DNA of 64,000 nt, taken from assembly GCA_965657965.1 (NCBI GenBank), contig CBFHQM010000002.1, positions 144,222 through 208,221 on the forward strand, read 5' to 3'. The notes beneath the pieces are model-generated. The model was given only the letters and a program-made list of their open reading frames with translations. It was not told where the DNA came from and did not search any database. The position numbers and the translations under genes are program-made. Every line of letters starts with the position of its first letter. Positions within the stretch are counted from its first letter, which is position 1. The stretch comes from UBA8752 sp965657965 (GTDB lineage Bacteria > Bacteroidota > Bacteroidia > Flavobacteriales_D > Sanyastnellaceae). Shown here piece by piece: positions 25,184 through 34,446 of this stretch.

Positions 25184-27620
25184 CTACATCAATAATTACA
25201 CGGATTGCCTTGTACGTATCCACCTGTTTGAACGCCGCAATGTCCTCCAAAAGGGCAGCCTTTACAGCAGAGGGCGCCGCCTCCCGCTCCACCTTCAACA
25301 ACAAGTTCCTTTGGTACACGTCATTCACACGTGCTATGGGCGGCTCTTCCGGCCCCACCACTCGTCCGCCAAATCGACTGCGCAACCGGCCTGCCAAGGC
25401 AGCAGCTCCAGATCGAACCAAATGAGGATCGCGGTGCTTGAGCACCAAACGAACCAAACGCACCACGGGAGGATAGCCAAAGGCCTCTCGCTCTTGCATC
25501 TCCGCTTTGGACATCGAAATGGCATCGTGACGGACCACGTGATCAAATACCCAATGTTCTGGATCAAAGGTTTGAATCAAAACTCGCCCTTGTTCGGCTC
25601 GCCGCCCTGCACGACCCGCGACTTGTGTTAAAAGTTGAAAGGTCCGCTCCAACGCCCTAAAATCTGGATAGTGGAGCATCCTGTCGGCTTGTAGAATGCC
25701 CACAAGTCCCACCTTCTCGAAGTCCAGCCCTTTGGTCACCATTTGGGTCCCCACCAACACCTGCACCTTGCCTGACTCAAAATCGCGAATGATCCGTTCA
25801 TGCCCGGTTCGGGTCCTTGTGGTGTCCAGGTCCATTCGCGCGGTGGATATGCCCTCAAAGTGCGCGGCAATTTCCTCTTCAATTCGCTCGGTCCCGAGTC
25901 CCTTGGCTTGAACCTCTTCGCTTCCACACCGAGGGCAGGTGGTCGGCTCCACCTCCCGATACCCGCAATAATGGCAATGCAAGTCCTTGAGGTATTTGTG
26001 GAGGGTCAAGGACACATCGCACCGGGCACATTCGGGCACCCATCCACACGTTCGACACTGTGTAACGGGCGCATATCCCCTGCGATTCTGGAACAGAATG
26101 GCTTGCTTTCCTTCTTCCAGCGTTTCGGCCAAAGCATCCAGCAGCGTCTTCGAAAAATGCCCCTCCATTGCGCGCTGTTTGTGGGCCTTCCTGAGGTCCA
26201 CCAATTCAACCACCGGTAAAGAAGTTCCACCAAAGCGCTCTGAGAGCTCTACGCGAACCGCCTTGCCTGAATCCACAGCCCATCGCGACTCCAAGGATGG
26301 CGTAGCAGACCCCAACAAAACCGGTGCATTGTGAATCTTCCCCAACACCGCTGTGGCATCGCGCGCTTGATACCTCGGCGCGGGATCCTGCTGCTTGTAA
26401 CTCGAGTCGTGTTCCTCGTCCACCACGATCAAGCCCAAATCGCGAAAAGGCAGAAAAATGGCACTTCGCGCCCCCACAAAAAGACGTCCCCTCCCCTGCT
26501 CTTGGGCGACCCGTCGGTACGTTGTCGTGCGCTCTCTTGGCGTAAACCGACTGTGATACACTTCCAATCGTTGGCCAAAGAACCGCCGTAAACGAACAAT
26601 CAGTTGCGTGGTCAGCGCGATTTCCGGAACCAAAAACAAGGCGTCTTTGCCCGAAGCCAAAACCGACTCAATCAGGTGTGTGTAGACCTCGGTCTTGCCC
26701 GAACCAGTGACCCCCTCCAACAACACAATGCCCGATTCTGACAATCCCTTTTGAATGGCGGTCTTGGCGGTCTCTTGCGACGGGCTCAATTCCGCCAACT
26801 TCATGGGCAAATCATTGACCCCCATTGCCCAAGGGTCTTGATTGAATTTAAACACCAACCCCTTTTCCACCAGCTTTCGAAACAGCCCGGTGTCGACACC
26901 TTCTCTTTGGGTCAACTCTGAGAGGGGAACACCAGACCGACATTGGTCATGGGACAACAGCGCCATCATGGCCCTCGACTGCGAAGGAGCCCGGGCATCC
27001 AATCTGTCCAATTGCTCTTCGAGCCATCCTTCATCCTGGGAAGCGCGCTCCGACAGACGAACGACGGCCACCACCTTTCTGCCGGGGCCGCTCCTCATCT
27101 CTTCCGATGAATGCACCCATCCTGTCTCTACCAAAGGACGCAGAACCTGAGCCGGATCTTGAATGCCGAGCACATCTCCAACGTCCCGAAAGGTCATCCC
27201 CCCCCTCAATCTCAACGCCTCCACCACTTGAAACTCTCGGTCGTTCAGTTGCGTCTCATCGAGTTCTTCTGCCTCTGGGCCCAATTGAAGTTTGGTTTCA
27301 CTCGCCAATCGCATTCCGGAAGGCAAGGCTGCAAGCGCCACCTCGCCCGGACCACAGCAATAATGACTGGACATCCAATCCCAGAATTTCAACGTCTCTA
27401 TGGACAGCAAGGGTGTGGTGTCCAATAGCGAGACAAATGGCAAAGTGGCGTGCTCAGGTTTTCGCTCGTGCACCTCGCGTACCACAGCCGTATGCAGACG
27501 CTTCCCCCGCAGGGGCACAATCACCCGACACCCCACTTTGACACGTGTTCCTACCTCTTCGGGAACCGCATAAGTAAGCAAACCAGGCAAGGCCAACGGA
27601 AGAATAACATCCACGAACAT
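25173..27620 (-). CDS. priA: Primosomal replication protein N' (PriA helicase)
   Basis: An 815-residue superfamily 2 helicase that restarts stalled replication forks. The start at 27620 is chosen because MFVDVILPLALPGLLTYAVP is the conserved N-terminal 3'-DNA-binding domain; a frame from 27683 adds 21 unrelated residues. Walker A is LEGVTGSGKTEVYTHLI, the DEAH box is LIVVDEEHDSSYKQQDPAPRY, and the zinc motifs are CRTCGWVPECARCD and CHYCGYREVEPTTCPRCGSE. Motifs V/VI include LVGTQMVTKGLDFEKV and QVAGRAGRRAEQG. Length is typical. Confidence 0.96.
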   Translation of the reverse strand: MFVDVILPLALPGLLTYAVPEEVGTRVKVGCRVIVPLRGKRLHTAVVREVHERKPEHATLPFVSLLDTTPLLSIETLKFWDWMSSHYCCGPGEVALAALPSGMRLASETKLQLGPEAEELDETQLNDREFQVVEALRLRGGMTFRDVGDVLGIQDPAQVLRPLVETGWVHSSEEMRSGPGRKVVAVVRLSERASQDEGWLEEQLDRLDARAPSQSRAMMALLSHDQCRSGVPLSELTQREGVDTGLFRKLVEKGLVFKFNQDPWAMGVNDLPMKLAELSPSQETAKTAIQKGLSESGIVLLEGVTGSGKTEVYTHLIESVLASGKDALFLVPEIALTTQLIVRLRRFFGQRLEVYHSRFTPRERTTTYRRVAQEQGRGRLFVGARSAIFLPFRDLGLIVVDEEHDSSYKQQDPAPRYQARDATAVLGKIHNAPVLLGSATPSLESRWAVDSGKAVRVELSERFGGTSLPVVELVDLRKAHKQRAMEGHFSKTLLDALAETLEEGKQAILFQNRRGYAPVTQCRTCGWVPECARCDVSLTLHKYLKDLHCHYCGYREVEPTTCPRCGSEEVQAKGLGTERIEEEIAAHFEGISTARMDLDTTRTRTGHERIIRDFESGKVQVLVGTQMVTKGLDFEKVGLVGILQADRMLHYPDFRALERTFQLLTQVAGRAGRRAEQGRVLIQTFDPEHWVFDHVVRHDAISMSKAEMQEREAFGYPPVVRLVRLVLKHRDPHLVRSGAAALAGRLRSRFGGRVVGPEEPPIARVNDVYQRNLLLKVEREAAPSAVKAALLEDIAAFKQVDTYKAIRVIIDVDPY

Positions 27621-27709
27621 CTCGACAACGAAAGTACCCGTTCCGATGGGGTTGTGACGAACATTCACAATGACATGAACCACAATGGTACATTGGTGGT
27701 TTTCTCATC

Positions 27710-28180
27710 ATGCATCATCTGAACATTGGCGACCCCGCCCCCGCTTTTGAAGCGTTGGACCAAAACGACAAGCCGCATCGACTCGAAGATTACAAAGGGC
27801 ACAAGCTCGCCCTTTACTTCTATCCAAAAGACAACACCCCCGGATGCAACAACCAAGCCTGCAGCTTAAGGGATGGGATGGCACAATTGGAATCCAGCAA
27901 CATCAAAGTGCTCGGCGTGAGCATCAACCACGCCCAATCACACTTGAAATTCATCAGCAAGTTTGAATTGCCTTTTGACCTTTTGGTCGACGAGGATCAT
28001 GCACTGCAAGACCTTTATGGGGTCTGGGGGCTCAAGAAATTCATGGGACGCGAATACGACGGAACCCACCGCACCACATTTTGCATCGACGAAGAGGGCA
28101 ACATTACCGCCATCATCAGAAAACCCAAGGTAAAAGCGCATGCCGAAGAGGTTTTGGCGGCTTTCGTTGGCGAAAGTTGA
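27710..28180 (+). CDS. bcp: Thioredoxin-dependent peroxiredoxin (Bcp/PrxQ)
   Basis: A 156-residue cytoplasmic peroxidase that reduces hydrogen peroxide and organic peroxides. The active site YPKDNTPGCNNQAC carries the peroxidatic Cys46 and a second cysteine Cys51 five residues later, as in the atypical two-cysteine PrxQ/Bcp group. The start HLNIGDPAPAFEALDQNDK and the arginine in GTHRTTFCIDEEG are conserved. It is divergent from priA and lies upstream of recA on the same strand. Confidence 0.95.
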   Translation: MHHLNIGDPAPAFEALDQNDKPHRLEDYKGHKLALYFYPKDNTPGCNNQACSLRDGMAQLESSNIKVLGVSINHAQSHLKFISKFELPFDLLVDEDHALQDLYGVWGLKKFMGREYDGTHRTTFCIDEEGNITAIIRKPKVKAHAEEVLAAFVGES

Positions 28181-28185
28181 CCCTC

Positions 28186-28241
28186 CGTGTACAAAAACAC
28201 GTCACAACGTAAATCCCTTACGGAGCGGAGCTTCTACTTTG
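28186..28241 (+). promoter_or_regulatory. Probable recA promoter region with two small hairpins
   Basis: Two short inverted repeats, CGTGT/ACACG (28186-28201) and CGTAA/TTACG (28208-28222), precede a TACTTTG element (28235-28241; the consensus with one base less in the spacer), 27 bases before the recA ATG. I see no recognisable LexA box. Confidence 0.3.
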
Positions 28242-28268
28242 CTCTCGCTTCACTCGAAATAGACAGAC

Positions 28269-29300
28269 ATGGCTGCAGACAACAAGGATAAAATGAAAGC
28301 ACTCCAACTCACGTTGGATCGCATTGACAAAACGTACGGCAAAGGAACCGTCATGAAGCTCGGAGACGAGGCTGTTGAGCGCATCGACTCCATCTCCTCT
28401 GGCTCTTTGAACTTAGACATCGCCCTGGGCATCGGTGGTTTTCCACGTGGCCGAGTCGTTGAAATTTATGGCCCGGAGAGTTCAGGTAAAACCACCTTGG
28501 CTACCCACGCCATCGCCGAAGCTCAGAAAGCGGGTGGCATTTGTGCCTTCATTGACGCCGAACACGCGTTCGACAAGTATTACGCAGAGAACCTCGGAGT
28601 GGACACCGAGAACCTCTTGATTTCGCAGCCCGACAATGGAGAACAAGCTCTGGAGATCGCCGACAACCTGATTCGATCCGGCGCCATCGATTTGATTGTC
28701 ATTGACTCTGTCGCCGCATTGACGCCTCGGGCAGAGATCGAAGGTGAGATGGGAGACTCCTCAGTGGGACTTCAGGCCCGTTTGATGTCCAAGGCGCTGC
28801 GCAAGCTCACCTCCACCATCAACAAGACGGGATGCTGCTGCATCTTCATCAACCAGCTTCGCGAGAAGATTGGTGTCATGTTTGGCAACCCCGAGACGAC
28901 AACAGGTGGAAACGCACTCAAATTTTACTCTTCTGTGCGGGTCGATATCCGCCGGAGCAGCCAGATTAAGGACGGCGATGTTGTCATGGGCAACCGCACC
29001 AAAGTGAAGATCGTCAAGAACAAAGTCGCACCTCCTTTCCGCCGTGCAGAGTTTGACATCATGTATGGAAAAGGCATCAGCCGAGTAGGCGAAGTCATTG
29101 ACCTCGGTGTCGACCTCGGCATCATCAAAAAGTCGGGGTCTTGGTTCAGCTACGGAGAGACCCGCTTGGGACAAGGCCGCGATGCTGTCAAGAACTTGCT
29201 CTCGGACAACCCTGAACTCATGGAGGAGCTCGAAACAGGCATCAAGGCCAGTTTGGCTCCTGAAGTCGAGACCGAGGTCTTGGAGACAGAAGAGGCGTGA
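28269..29300 (+). CDS. recA: Recombinase RecA
   Basis: A 343-residue DNA strand-exchange protein for homologous recombination and SOS induction. Walker A is GPESSGKT at residues 68-75; LDIALGIGGFPRGRVVEIYG precedes it. IDSVAALTPRAEIEGEMGDSSVGLQARLMS, NQLREKIGVMFGNPETTTGG (loop L2 region) and ALKFYSSVRVDIRR are all present. The C-terminal tail is acidic (ETEVLETEEA). Length is standard. The next gene starts at GTG overlapping its stop. Confidence 0.99.
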   Translation: MAADNKDKMKALQLTLDRIDKTYGKGTVMKLGDEAVERIDSISSGSLNLDIALGIGGFPRGRVVEIYGPESSGKTTLATHAIAEAQKAGGICAFIDAEHAFDKYYAENLGVDTENLLISQPDNGEQALEIADNLIRSGAIDLIVIDSVAALTPRAEIEGEMGDSSVGLQARLMSKALRKLTSTINKTGCCCIFINQLREKIGVMFGNPETTTGGNALKFYSSVRVDIRRSSQIKDGDVVMGNRTKVKIVKNKVAPPFRRAEFDIMYGKGISRVGEVIDLGVDLGIIKKSGSWFSYGETRLGQGRDAVKNLLSDNPELMEELETGIKASLAPEVETEVLETEEA

Positions 29301-30328
29301 CCACATCAATCGGACGTCTCGCGGCCTTTGCCGCATTGATCATTTCATTGGGGGGGTGCGTCACACCGGCGCCCCCCTCAGATGAAGCCTCTGTTCCCGT
29401 TCAAGACTCGTTGGCCTGGCTAAGCGACCAAATTCTGGCCAACCCAGCAGAAGCAAACGGCTACATTGAGCGCGGCCGATTCCAGCTGAGAGATGGAAAT
29501 CGAAGTGCAGCCATGGAGGACTTCGCTTTGGCCATTAAAGCAGACTCTTCTCGATTGGACATTCGTCACCAACTGGGACAAATGCGCTTTGACATCCAAG
29601 ATTTCGAAGGCGCGGTTCGAGAATGGGAAGCCACATTGAATACGGATGCGGATCATGTCCCCGCACTCCTATCATTGGCCAAAGTCGATCTGCTCCTCCG
29701 CGCATACGACCCTGCGCTCACTAAAATCAACCAAGCGTTGCGCGTCGACGACAAACTGGATGAGGCCTACTTCTTAAAAGGACGCTTGTACCTCGAGACA
29801 CGCGATACAGTGACTGCCGTGAGTTCATTCCAAACCGCCATTGAAGTCAACCCTACCCGATACGACGCCTTCATACAATTGGGTCTTCTCTATGCATCTG
29901 CTCATGATGACCTGGCCCTCGAATACTTCAAGACAGCACGGGACATTCGGCCCAACAGTGTAGAAGCCTTGTATGATCAAGCCATATATCTTCAAGAGCA
30001 CGGAAGTAACAAACCCGAGCGCTATCAGAACGCCTTGGACCTTTACGACCGCATTCTAAGCCTTGACGAAGCCAACGCGTCAGCCGCATTCAACAAGGGG
30101 TTTGTCTTTCTCGAGTACCTCAACCGATATGACAGCGCTGAATACTGGTTCAATGCAGCCATTATTCGGTTGCCATACTACCACCAGGCGCATTACAATC
30201 GCGGACTTTGTCTAGAAAGTCAAGGCCAAACATCTGCCGCGCTCGCAGCGTACAATACGGCCTTGGACCTGGAACCAGGGTATACCCCAGCCGCAGTGGC
30301 CAAGGGACGCGTCCTTTCCAATCCATGA
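29297..30328 (+). CDS. TPR-repeat lipoprotein
   Basis: A 343-residue protein with GTG start overlapping the recA TGA. A signal peptide ends in the lipobox LGGC (Cys21), so it is a predicted lipoprotein. From about residue 45 on it is built of eight or so tetratricopeptide repeats (NGYIERGRFQLRDGNRSAAMEDFALAIKAD, DEAYFLKGRLYLETRDTVTAVSSF-type, HYNRGLCLESQGQTSAALAAYN-type). TPRs act as protein-protein scaffolds; the partner is unknown. It is followed by a bidirectional terminator. Confidence 0.85.
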   Translation: MTTSIGRLAAFAALIISLGGCVTPAPPSDEASVPVQDSLAWLSDQILANPAEANGYIERGRFQLRDGNRSAAMEDFALAIKADSSRLDIRHQLGQMRFDIQDFEGAVREWEATLNTDADHVPALLSLAKVDLLLRAYDPALTKINQALRVDDKLDEAYFLKGRLYLETRDTVTAVSSFQTAIEVNPTRYDAFIQLGLLYASAHDDLALEYFKTARDIRPNSVEALYDQAIYLQEHGSNKPERYQNALDLYDRILSLDEANASAAFNKGFVFLEYLNRYDSAEYWFNAAIIRLPYYHQAHYNRGLCLESQGQTSAALAAYNTALDLEPGYTPAAVAKGRVLSNP

Positions 30329-30354
30329 CCTGCATTTCGAAAAATGAAGACATG

Positions 30355-30380
30355 AAAAAGCCGGCTTCTGCCGGCTTTTT
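30355..30380. terminator. Bidirectional intrinsic terminator
   Basis: The stem GCCGGC/GCCGGC with a 4-base loop is flanked by AAAAA and TTTTT, so it can work on both strands. It separates the convergent TPR lipoprotein gene and rplT. Confidence 0.9.
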
Positions 30381-30400
30381 CATTGGAGGTTACCAGGGAA

Positions 30401-30745
30401 TCACTTCACCTGGTCCACCACTGCCTTAAAGGCTTCAGGGTGGTTCAGCGCCAAATCAGCCAGCACCTTGCGGTTCAGCTCGATTCCAGCTTTGCTGCAC
30501 TTGCCCATGAATTGAGAGTAACTCATGCCATGTTGGCGAGCTCCGGCGTTGATTCGTTGAATCCACAAGGAGCGAAATTGACGCTTCTTCAGCTTGCGGC
30601 CGACGTAAGCGTACTGGAGACCTTTCTCGACTGCGTTTTTCGCAACAGTCCAGACATTTTTGCGGGCACCGTAGTAGCCCTTTGCCATTTTCAAGATTTT
30701 CTTGCGGCGGGCACGGCTCGCGACGGCATTATTAGAACGAGGCAT
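30401..30745 (-). CDS. rplT: 50S ribosomal protein L20
   Basis: A 114-residue ribosomal protein that binds 23S rRNA early in large-subunit assembly. The start MPRSNNAVASRARRKKILKMAKGY and the block RKLKKRQFRSLWIQRINAG are diagnostic. It is the last gene of the thrS-infC-rpmI-rplT operon, ending 21 bases from the bidirectional terminator. In other bacteria L20 can repress this operon; no L20 operator could be recognised here. Confidence 0.98.
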   Translation of the reverse strand: MPRSNNAVASRARRKKILKMAKGYYGARKNVWTVAKNAVEKGLQYAYVGRKLKKRQFRSLWIQRINAGARQHGMSYSQFMGKCSKAGIELNRKVLADLALNHPEAFKAVVDQVK

Positions 30746-30819
30746 TGTTTATCGGGTTTGGCGGACAGCGGCCCACACTGATGGGCACTTTGGGGCTGGA
30801 CGCCGGTTTTGATTTGTTT

Positions 30820-31014
30820 TCAGATGCCCAATTGGGTCTTAATGTTCGGCGTATCCGACTTGTGAACCAATCCAGACTGCGTCAAGTTGCGCTTCTGTTT
30901 TGTGCTCTTCTTTGTCAGGATGTGCGACTTGAACGCGTGCTTGCGCTTCAACTTTCCCGTTCCGGTCACGGTGAAGCGCTTTTTCGCGCTGCTTTTGGTC
31001 TTCATCTTCGGCAT
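30820..31014 (-). CDS. rpmI: 50S ribosomal protein L35
   Basis: A 64-residue very basic ribosomal protein. MPKMKTKSSAKKRFTVTGTG and KRKHAFKSHILTKKS are family signatures. It lies between infC and rplT, the standard order. Confidence 0.98.
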   Translation of the reverse strand: MPKMKTKSSAKKRFTVTGTGKLKRKHAFKSHILTKKSTKQKRNLTQSGLVHKSDTPNIKTQLGI

Positions 31015-31056
31015 GTCGTCCGTATCTGGCGGTTCGGGTCTCCCCTCTCCAATTTT

Positions 31057-31635
31057 TTACTTTTTCGGGCGGATTGTGATGAACATCCGCTTTCCTTCCA
31101 ACTTGGGCATCAACTCCACTGATCCTACGTCCTCGAGCTCTTGCGCAAAACGCAACAACAGGATTTCTCCTCTCTCCTTAAAGACAATCGATCTTCCGCG
31201 GAAGAATACGTGTGCCTTCAGTTTGTTGCCCTCCTCCAAAAACTTCCTGGCGTGCTTCACCTTGAAGTTGAAATCGTGGTCGTCCGTGTTCGGGCCGAAC
31301 CGGATTTCCTTGAGGGTCACCTTTGACTGATTCGCTTTGATTTCCTTCTGCTTCTTCTTCTGGTCATACAGGAACTTCTGATAATTCAGAATTCTGCATA
31401 CCGGAGGATCCGCTTTCGGAGAAATCTCCACGAGGTCCAACTCTTGGGCTTCAGCCATCTTAATGGCATCGTCCAATTCGACGATATCGGCATCGCCAAT
31501 ATTGTCTCCTACCAAACGCACTTGGGCAACCCGAATTTCTCGGTTCGTCCTATGCGGGTTCTTTTTGATCACCCGGGCGGGGCCTCGGGATCGTCTGCGT
31601 CGAATAGCGATGGTGCTATCAGTTTGGTTGTTCAA
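31057..31635 (-). CDS. infC: Translation initiation factor IF-3
   Basis: IF-3 binds the 30S subunit and checks start-codon and initiator-tRNA pairing. REIRVAQVRLVGDN, ELDLVEISPKADPPVCRILNYQKFLY, LKEIRFGPNTDDHDFNFKVKHA and MPKLEGKRMFITIRPKK cover both domains. There is no in-frame ATG near the N-terminus. The given start is a TTG inside the thrS 3' end; ATC at 31611 (8 bases after the thrS stop) and ATT at 31605 are equally good. Rare starts on infC are known from other bacteria, where IF-3 uses them for self-repression. Confidence 0.95.
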   Translation of the reverse strand: MNNQTDSTIAIRRRRSRGPARVIKKNPHRTNREIRVAQVRLVGDNIGDADIVELDDAIKMAEAQELDLVEISPKADPPVCRILNYQKFLYDQKKKQKEIKANQSKVTLKEIRFGPNTDDHDFNFKVKHARKFLEEGNKLKAHVFFRGRSIVFKERGEILLLRFAQELEDVGSVELMPKLEGKRMFITIRPKK

Positions 31636-33580
31636 TCATTTCATCTCCTCCTAGCATTTCCTCGACCTCGCTTTCAACTTGGTCGGCAAATGCCGAGATG
31701 CTCAAACCTCCTAAATCCCCTTCGCCTTGCTTTCGCACGGCAACGGTTCCTTGTTCGGCCTCATCTCCTCCCACAATCAGCATGTAAGGGACTTTTGCGA
31801 GTTCCGCTTCGCGGATCTTCTTCCCAACCTTTTCACTGCGGTCGTCAACGAGGGCGCGAATATCGCGATTTTGAAGGGATTTTGAAACTACTTGTGCGTA
31901 GTCGTTGTACTTGTCGCTAACAGGCAGGATTCGCGCCTGTTCTGGAGTGAGCCACAACGGGAATTTACCCGCGCAATGCTCAATTAGAATCGCAACAAAT
32001 CGCTCCATAGAGCCAAAAGGCGCTCTGTGAATCATCACAGGACGGTGTTTGCTGTTGTCTGCTCCCACATATTCCAACTCAAACCGCTCTGGCAGATTGT
32101 AGTCGATTTGAACCGTGCCCAATTGCCATTTCCGTCCAATCGCGTCGCGGACCATGAAATCAAGTTTGGGACCGTAGAAAGCCGCTTCTCCCAATTCAGT
32201 AATGGTCTTGAGGCCTTTTTCCTGCGCCACTTCGGCGATGGCCTTTTCGGCCTTGTCCCAGTTTTCGTCTTCGCCGATGTACTTCTCCGGCGTTTCGGGA
32301 TCCCGAAGCGAGACCTGCGCAACAAAGTCCACAAAGTCGAGCGTCTTGAAAATGTACAACACCAGGTCGATGACCTTGCCGACCTCCTCTTTGACCTGAT
32401 CTACGGTGCAGAAAATGTGCGCATCGTCTTGAGTAAACCCACGAGCACGTGTTAGACCATGAAGCTCTCCACTCTGCTCATAACGGTAAACTGTTCCAAA
32501 TTCAGCAAAGCGAACAGGAAGGTCCCGGTAACTGCGCGGACGGCTCTTGAAGATCTCACAATGGTGAGGGCAATTCATGGGCTTCAGCAAATACTCCTCG
32601 CCTTCGGCTGGCGTTTTGATGGGCTGGAAACTGTCTTCTCCGTACTTCTCGTAGTGACCACTGCACACATAAAGCTCCTTGTTGCCAATGTGCGGTGTGA
32701 TCACCGACTCGTATCCCATTTTGCGCTGGGCATCTTTCAGGAATGATTCGAGCCGCATTCTCAGGTCTGCTCCTTTGGGCAGCCACAATGGCAAGCCCTG
32801 CCCCACCTTTTCGCTGAAGGTGAACAGGTCCAACTCTTTGCCCAATTTCCTGTGATCGCGAAGACGAGCCTGCTCAAGCAATTCGAGGTGCTCCGTTAGC
32901 TGCGCCTTTTTCGGGAATGCAATGCCATAAATCCGGGTGAGCTGCTTCTTTGACTCGTCGCCCTTCCAATACGCACCCGCAACAGCCAGCAATTTCACGG
33001 CCTTGATGTGACCGGTATGTGGAATGTGGGGACCACGGCACAAGTCGGTAAACCCGCCTTGGGTGTACAGGGTGATTGTTCCGTCTTCGAGATTCTCGAG
33101 CAAATCCAGCTTGTACTCATCTCCCTTTTCAGTGAAGTAGGCCACCGCTTCCGATTTGGACACCGGCTTGCGCACATATTCGCTTTTCTGCTTGGCCAAT
33201 TCCAGCATTTTCTTTTCGACCACCGGGAAATCCTTGTCGCTGAATACGTGGTCGCCAAAATCGACATCGTAGTAGAACCCGCCCTCTACGGATGGACCGA
33301 CCCAAAACTTGACCCCTGGGTACATCGATTCCAGCGCTTCTGCCATGAGGTGAGCTCCGCTGTGCCAGAACGTGCTTTGTGCATTTTCGTCGCCCCAAGT
33401 CAACAGCTTTAATGCCGAATCGCCTGTGAGCGGTCGTTGCGCGTCTTGCACTTCGCCATTGACTTCGGCTGCAAGCACGTTTCGGGCGAGGCCTTCGCTG
33501 ATGCCACGTGCCACATCCATTGCGGTTGAGCCGTCTTCGGCTTGCCTCACGGAGCCATCAGGGAGAGTGATGTTGATCAT
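31619..33580 (-). CDS. thrS: Threonyl-tRNA synthetase
   Basis: A 653-residue class II aminoacyl-tRNA synthetase. The start MINITLPDGSVRQAEDG is the TGS domain. The editing domain follows (FWHSGAHLMAEALESMYPG; TDLCRGPHIPHTGHIKAVKL). The catalytic core has MNCPHHCEIFKSRPRSYRDLPVRFAEFGTVYR-type motif 2 and HRAPFGSMERFVAILIEHCAGKFP (motif 3). The C-terminal anticodon-binding domain starts near LTPEQARILPVSDKYNDYA. A frame from 33751 adds 57 unrelated residues and crosses the promoter, so I start at 33580. It heads the thrS-infC-rpmI-rplT operon. Confidence 0.97.
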   Translation of the reverse strand: MINITLPDGSVRQAEDGSTAMDVARGISEGLARNVLAAEVNGEVQDAQRPLTGDSALKLLTWGDENAQSTFWHSGAHLMAEALESMYPGVKFWVGPSVEGGFYYDVDFGDHVFSDKDFPVVEKKMLELAKQKSEYVRKPVSKSEAVAYFTEKGDEYKLDLLENLEDGTITLYTQGGFTDLCRGPHIPHTGHIKAVKLLAVAGAYWKGDESKKQLTRIYGIAFPKKAQLTEHLELLEQARLRDHRKLGKELDLFTFSEKVGQGLPLWLPKGADLRMRLESFLKDAQRKMGYESVITPHIGNKELYVCSGHYEKYGEDSFQPIKTPAEGEEYLLKPMNCPHHCEIFKSRPRSYRDLPVRFAEFGTVYRYEQSGELHGLTRARGFTQDDAHIFCTVDQVKEEVGKVIDLVLYIFKTLDFVDFVAQVSLRDPETPEKYIGEDENWDKAEKAIAEVAQEKGLKTITELGEAAFYGPKLDFMVRDAIGRKWQLGTVQIDYNLPERFELEYVGADNSKHRPVMIHRAPFGSMERFVAILIEHCAGKFPLWLTPEQARILPVSDKYNDYAQVVSKSLQNRDIRALVDDRSEKVGKKIREAELAKVPYMLIVGGDEAEQGTVAVRKQGEGDLGGLSISAFADQVESEVEEMLGGDEMIEQPN

Positions 33581-33597
33581 TGGAACTGGATTGGCGG

Positions 33598-33605
33598 CAA
33601 AGATA
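33598..33605 (-). promoter_or_regulatory. -7 promoter element TATCTTTG for the thrS operon
   Basis: An exact TAnnTTTG match, 17 bases before the thrS ATG at 33580. It supports that start against the upstream one. Confidence 0.55.
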
Positions 33606-33753
33606 ATCCCCACCTCTCCCGTTTCGAAGTTCCAAAAGGATGTCAAATCCCGAGGCCACTGCGGACAACGGAATACCAACGGCCTCCCCTTTTGCATTGT
33701 ACCCATAGAGACGAGGATCGCCCCCGTCCTGTCCCCAACTAAAACGTCCAATC

Positions 33754-34446
33754 ATGGCACAACTTCCATCCTTTCCTCGCGCGGCTTTTGCACTGGCCAT
33801 CGTGGCCTTACCGGCAGCCGCATTCGCTTCTCCGCAAGACCTTCGGGATTTCGACCACTTCATTCATCACGTGAGAATGGAGGCGAAAAGCGGAGTACCT
33901 GAGCGGATTCAAGACTGCTTCTCCGACCAAATTGTCGCAGAAGCCAACTGCAAACCTGTGGGGTTTGGAGAGTTGTTTGGTTCCGAGGCGACGCGATTCG
34001 GCTGGACACAAGTGGGCCGAGACATTGCTCGATTTGCCGATGGATTTGCGTTAATGGACCCCGACGGCACCATGGTCAACTTGCACGCCCGAGCCAGAGG
34101 ACGGTCCCACCACCTCGACATTTTGGGCAATCGCGTCAAGCTGCGCCGTGAAGCGGGCAGCTCGGGAAGCATCATTGCCATGCTCGACCAAGGCTTACTT
34201 CCCGGAGAGATTGACCATACCCGCTGGACTGTGAGCCGTGACGAGGTGGAATGGACACCTGTTGTGGTCGAAGTCCCCGGCATCGGGAAAGTCCGCGGAT
34301 ACATCGGTTCCGACTACGTTCGACTCGGGAAATCGCAAGGTGACGTGACCCTAACCGCTCAGTATGACGGTCAACGGTGGGCCCTGACTGGCTACGAACG
34401 CCACAGACCTGAACTCGCCGTTACGCGCGTTTCTCCCACGCCTTAA
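33754..34446 (+). CDS. Exported SH3-like domain protein
   Basis: A 230-residue protein with a clear signal peptide (residues 1-26, ALAIVALPAAAFAS). The N-terminal half is helical with conserved-looking FDHFIHHVRMEAKSGVPERI. A bacterial SH3-like motif starts near residue 125: LGNRVKLRREAGSSGSIIAMLDQG, and runs to YIGSDYVRLGKSQGDVTL. Such domains often bind wall peptides; the partner here is unknown. It is divergent from thrS and its 3' end overlaps the convergent DUF4442 gene by 26 bases. Confidence 0.78.
   Translation: MAQLPSFPRAAFALAIVALPAAAFASPQDLRDFDHFIHHVRMEAKSGVPERIQDCFSDQIVAEANCKPVGFGELFGSEATRFGWTQVGRDIARFADGFALMDPDGTMVNLHARARGRSHHLDILGNRVKLRREAGSSGSIIAMLDQGLLPGEIDHTRWTVSRDEVEWTPVVVEVPGIGKVRGYIGSDYVRLGKSQGDVTLTAQYDGQRWALTGYERHRPELAVTRVSPTP

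Noticed and set aside
28180..28268. Possible LexA/SOS box before recA
   Set aside because: Only short inverted repeats are visible; none matches a LexA site I can identify.
33581..33751. Upstream extension of ThrS by 57 residues
   Set aside because: ThrS normally begins with the TGS domain at MINITLPDG; the extension covers an exact TAnnTTTG promoter element.
34421..34446. Possible frameshift or mis-assembly where convergent genes overlap
   Set aside because: Both frames are intact and similar convergent overlaps occur at 5889-5916 and 47161-47164, so this is normal compaction here.
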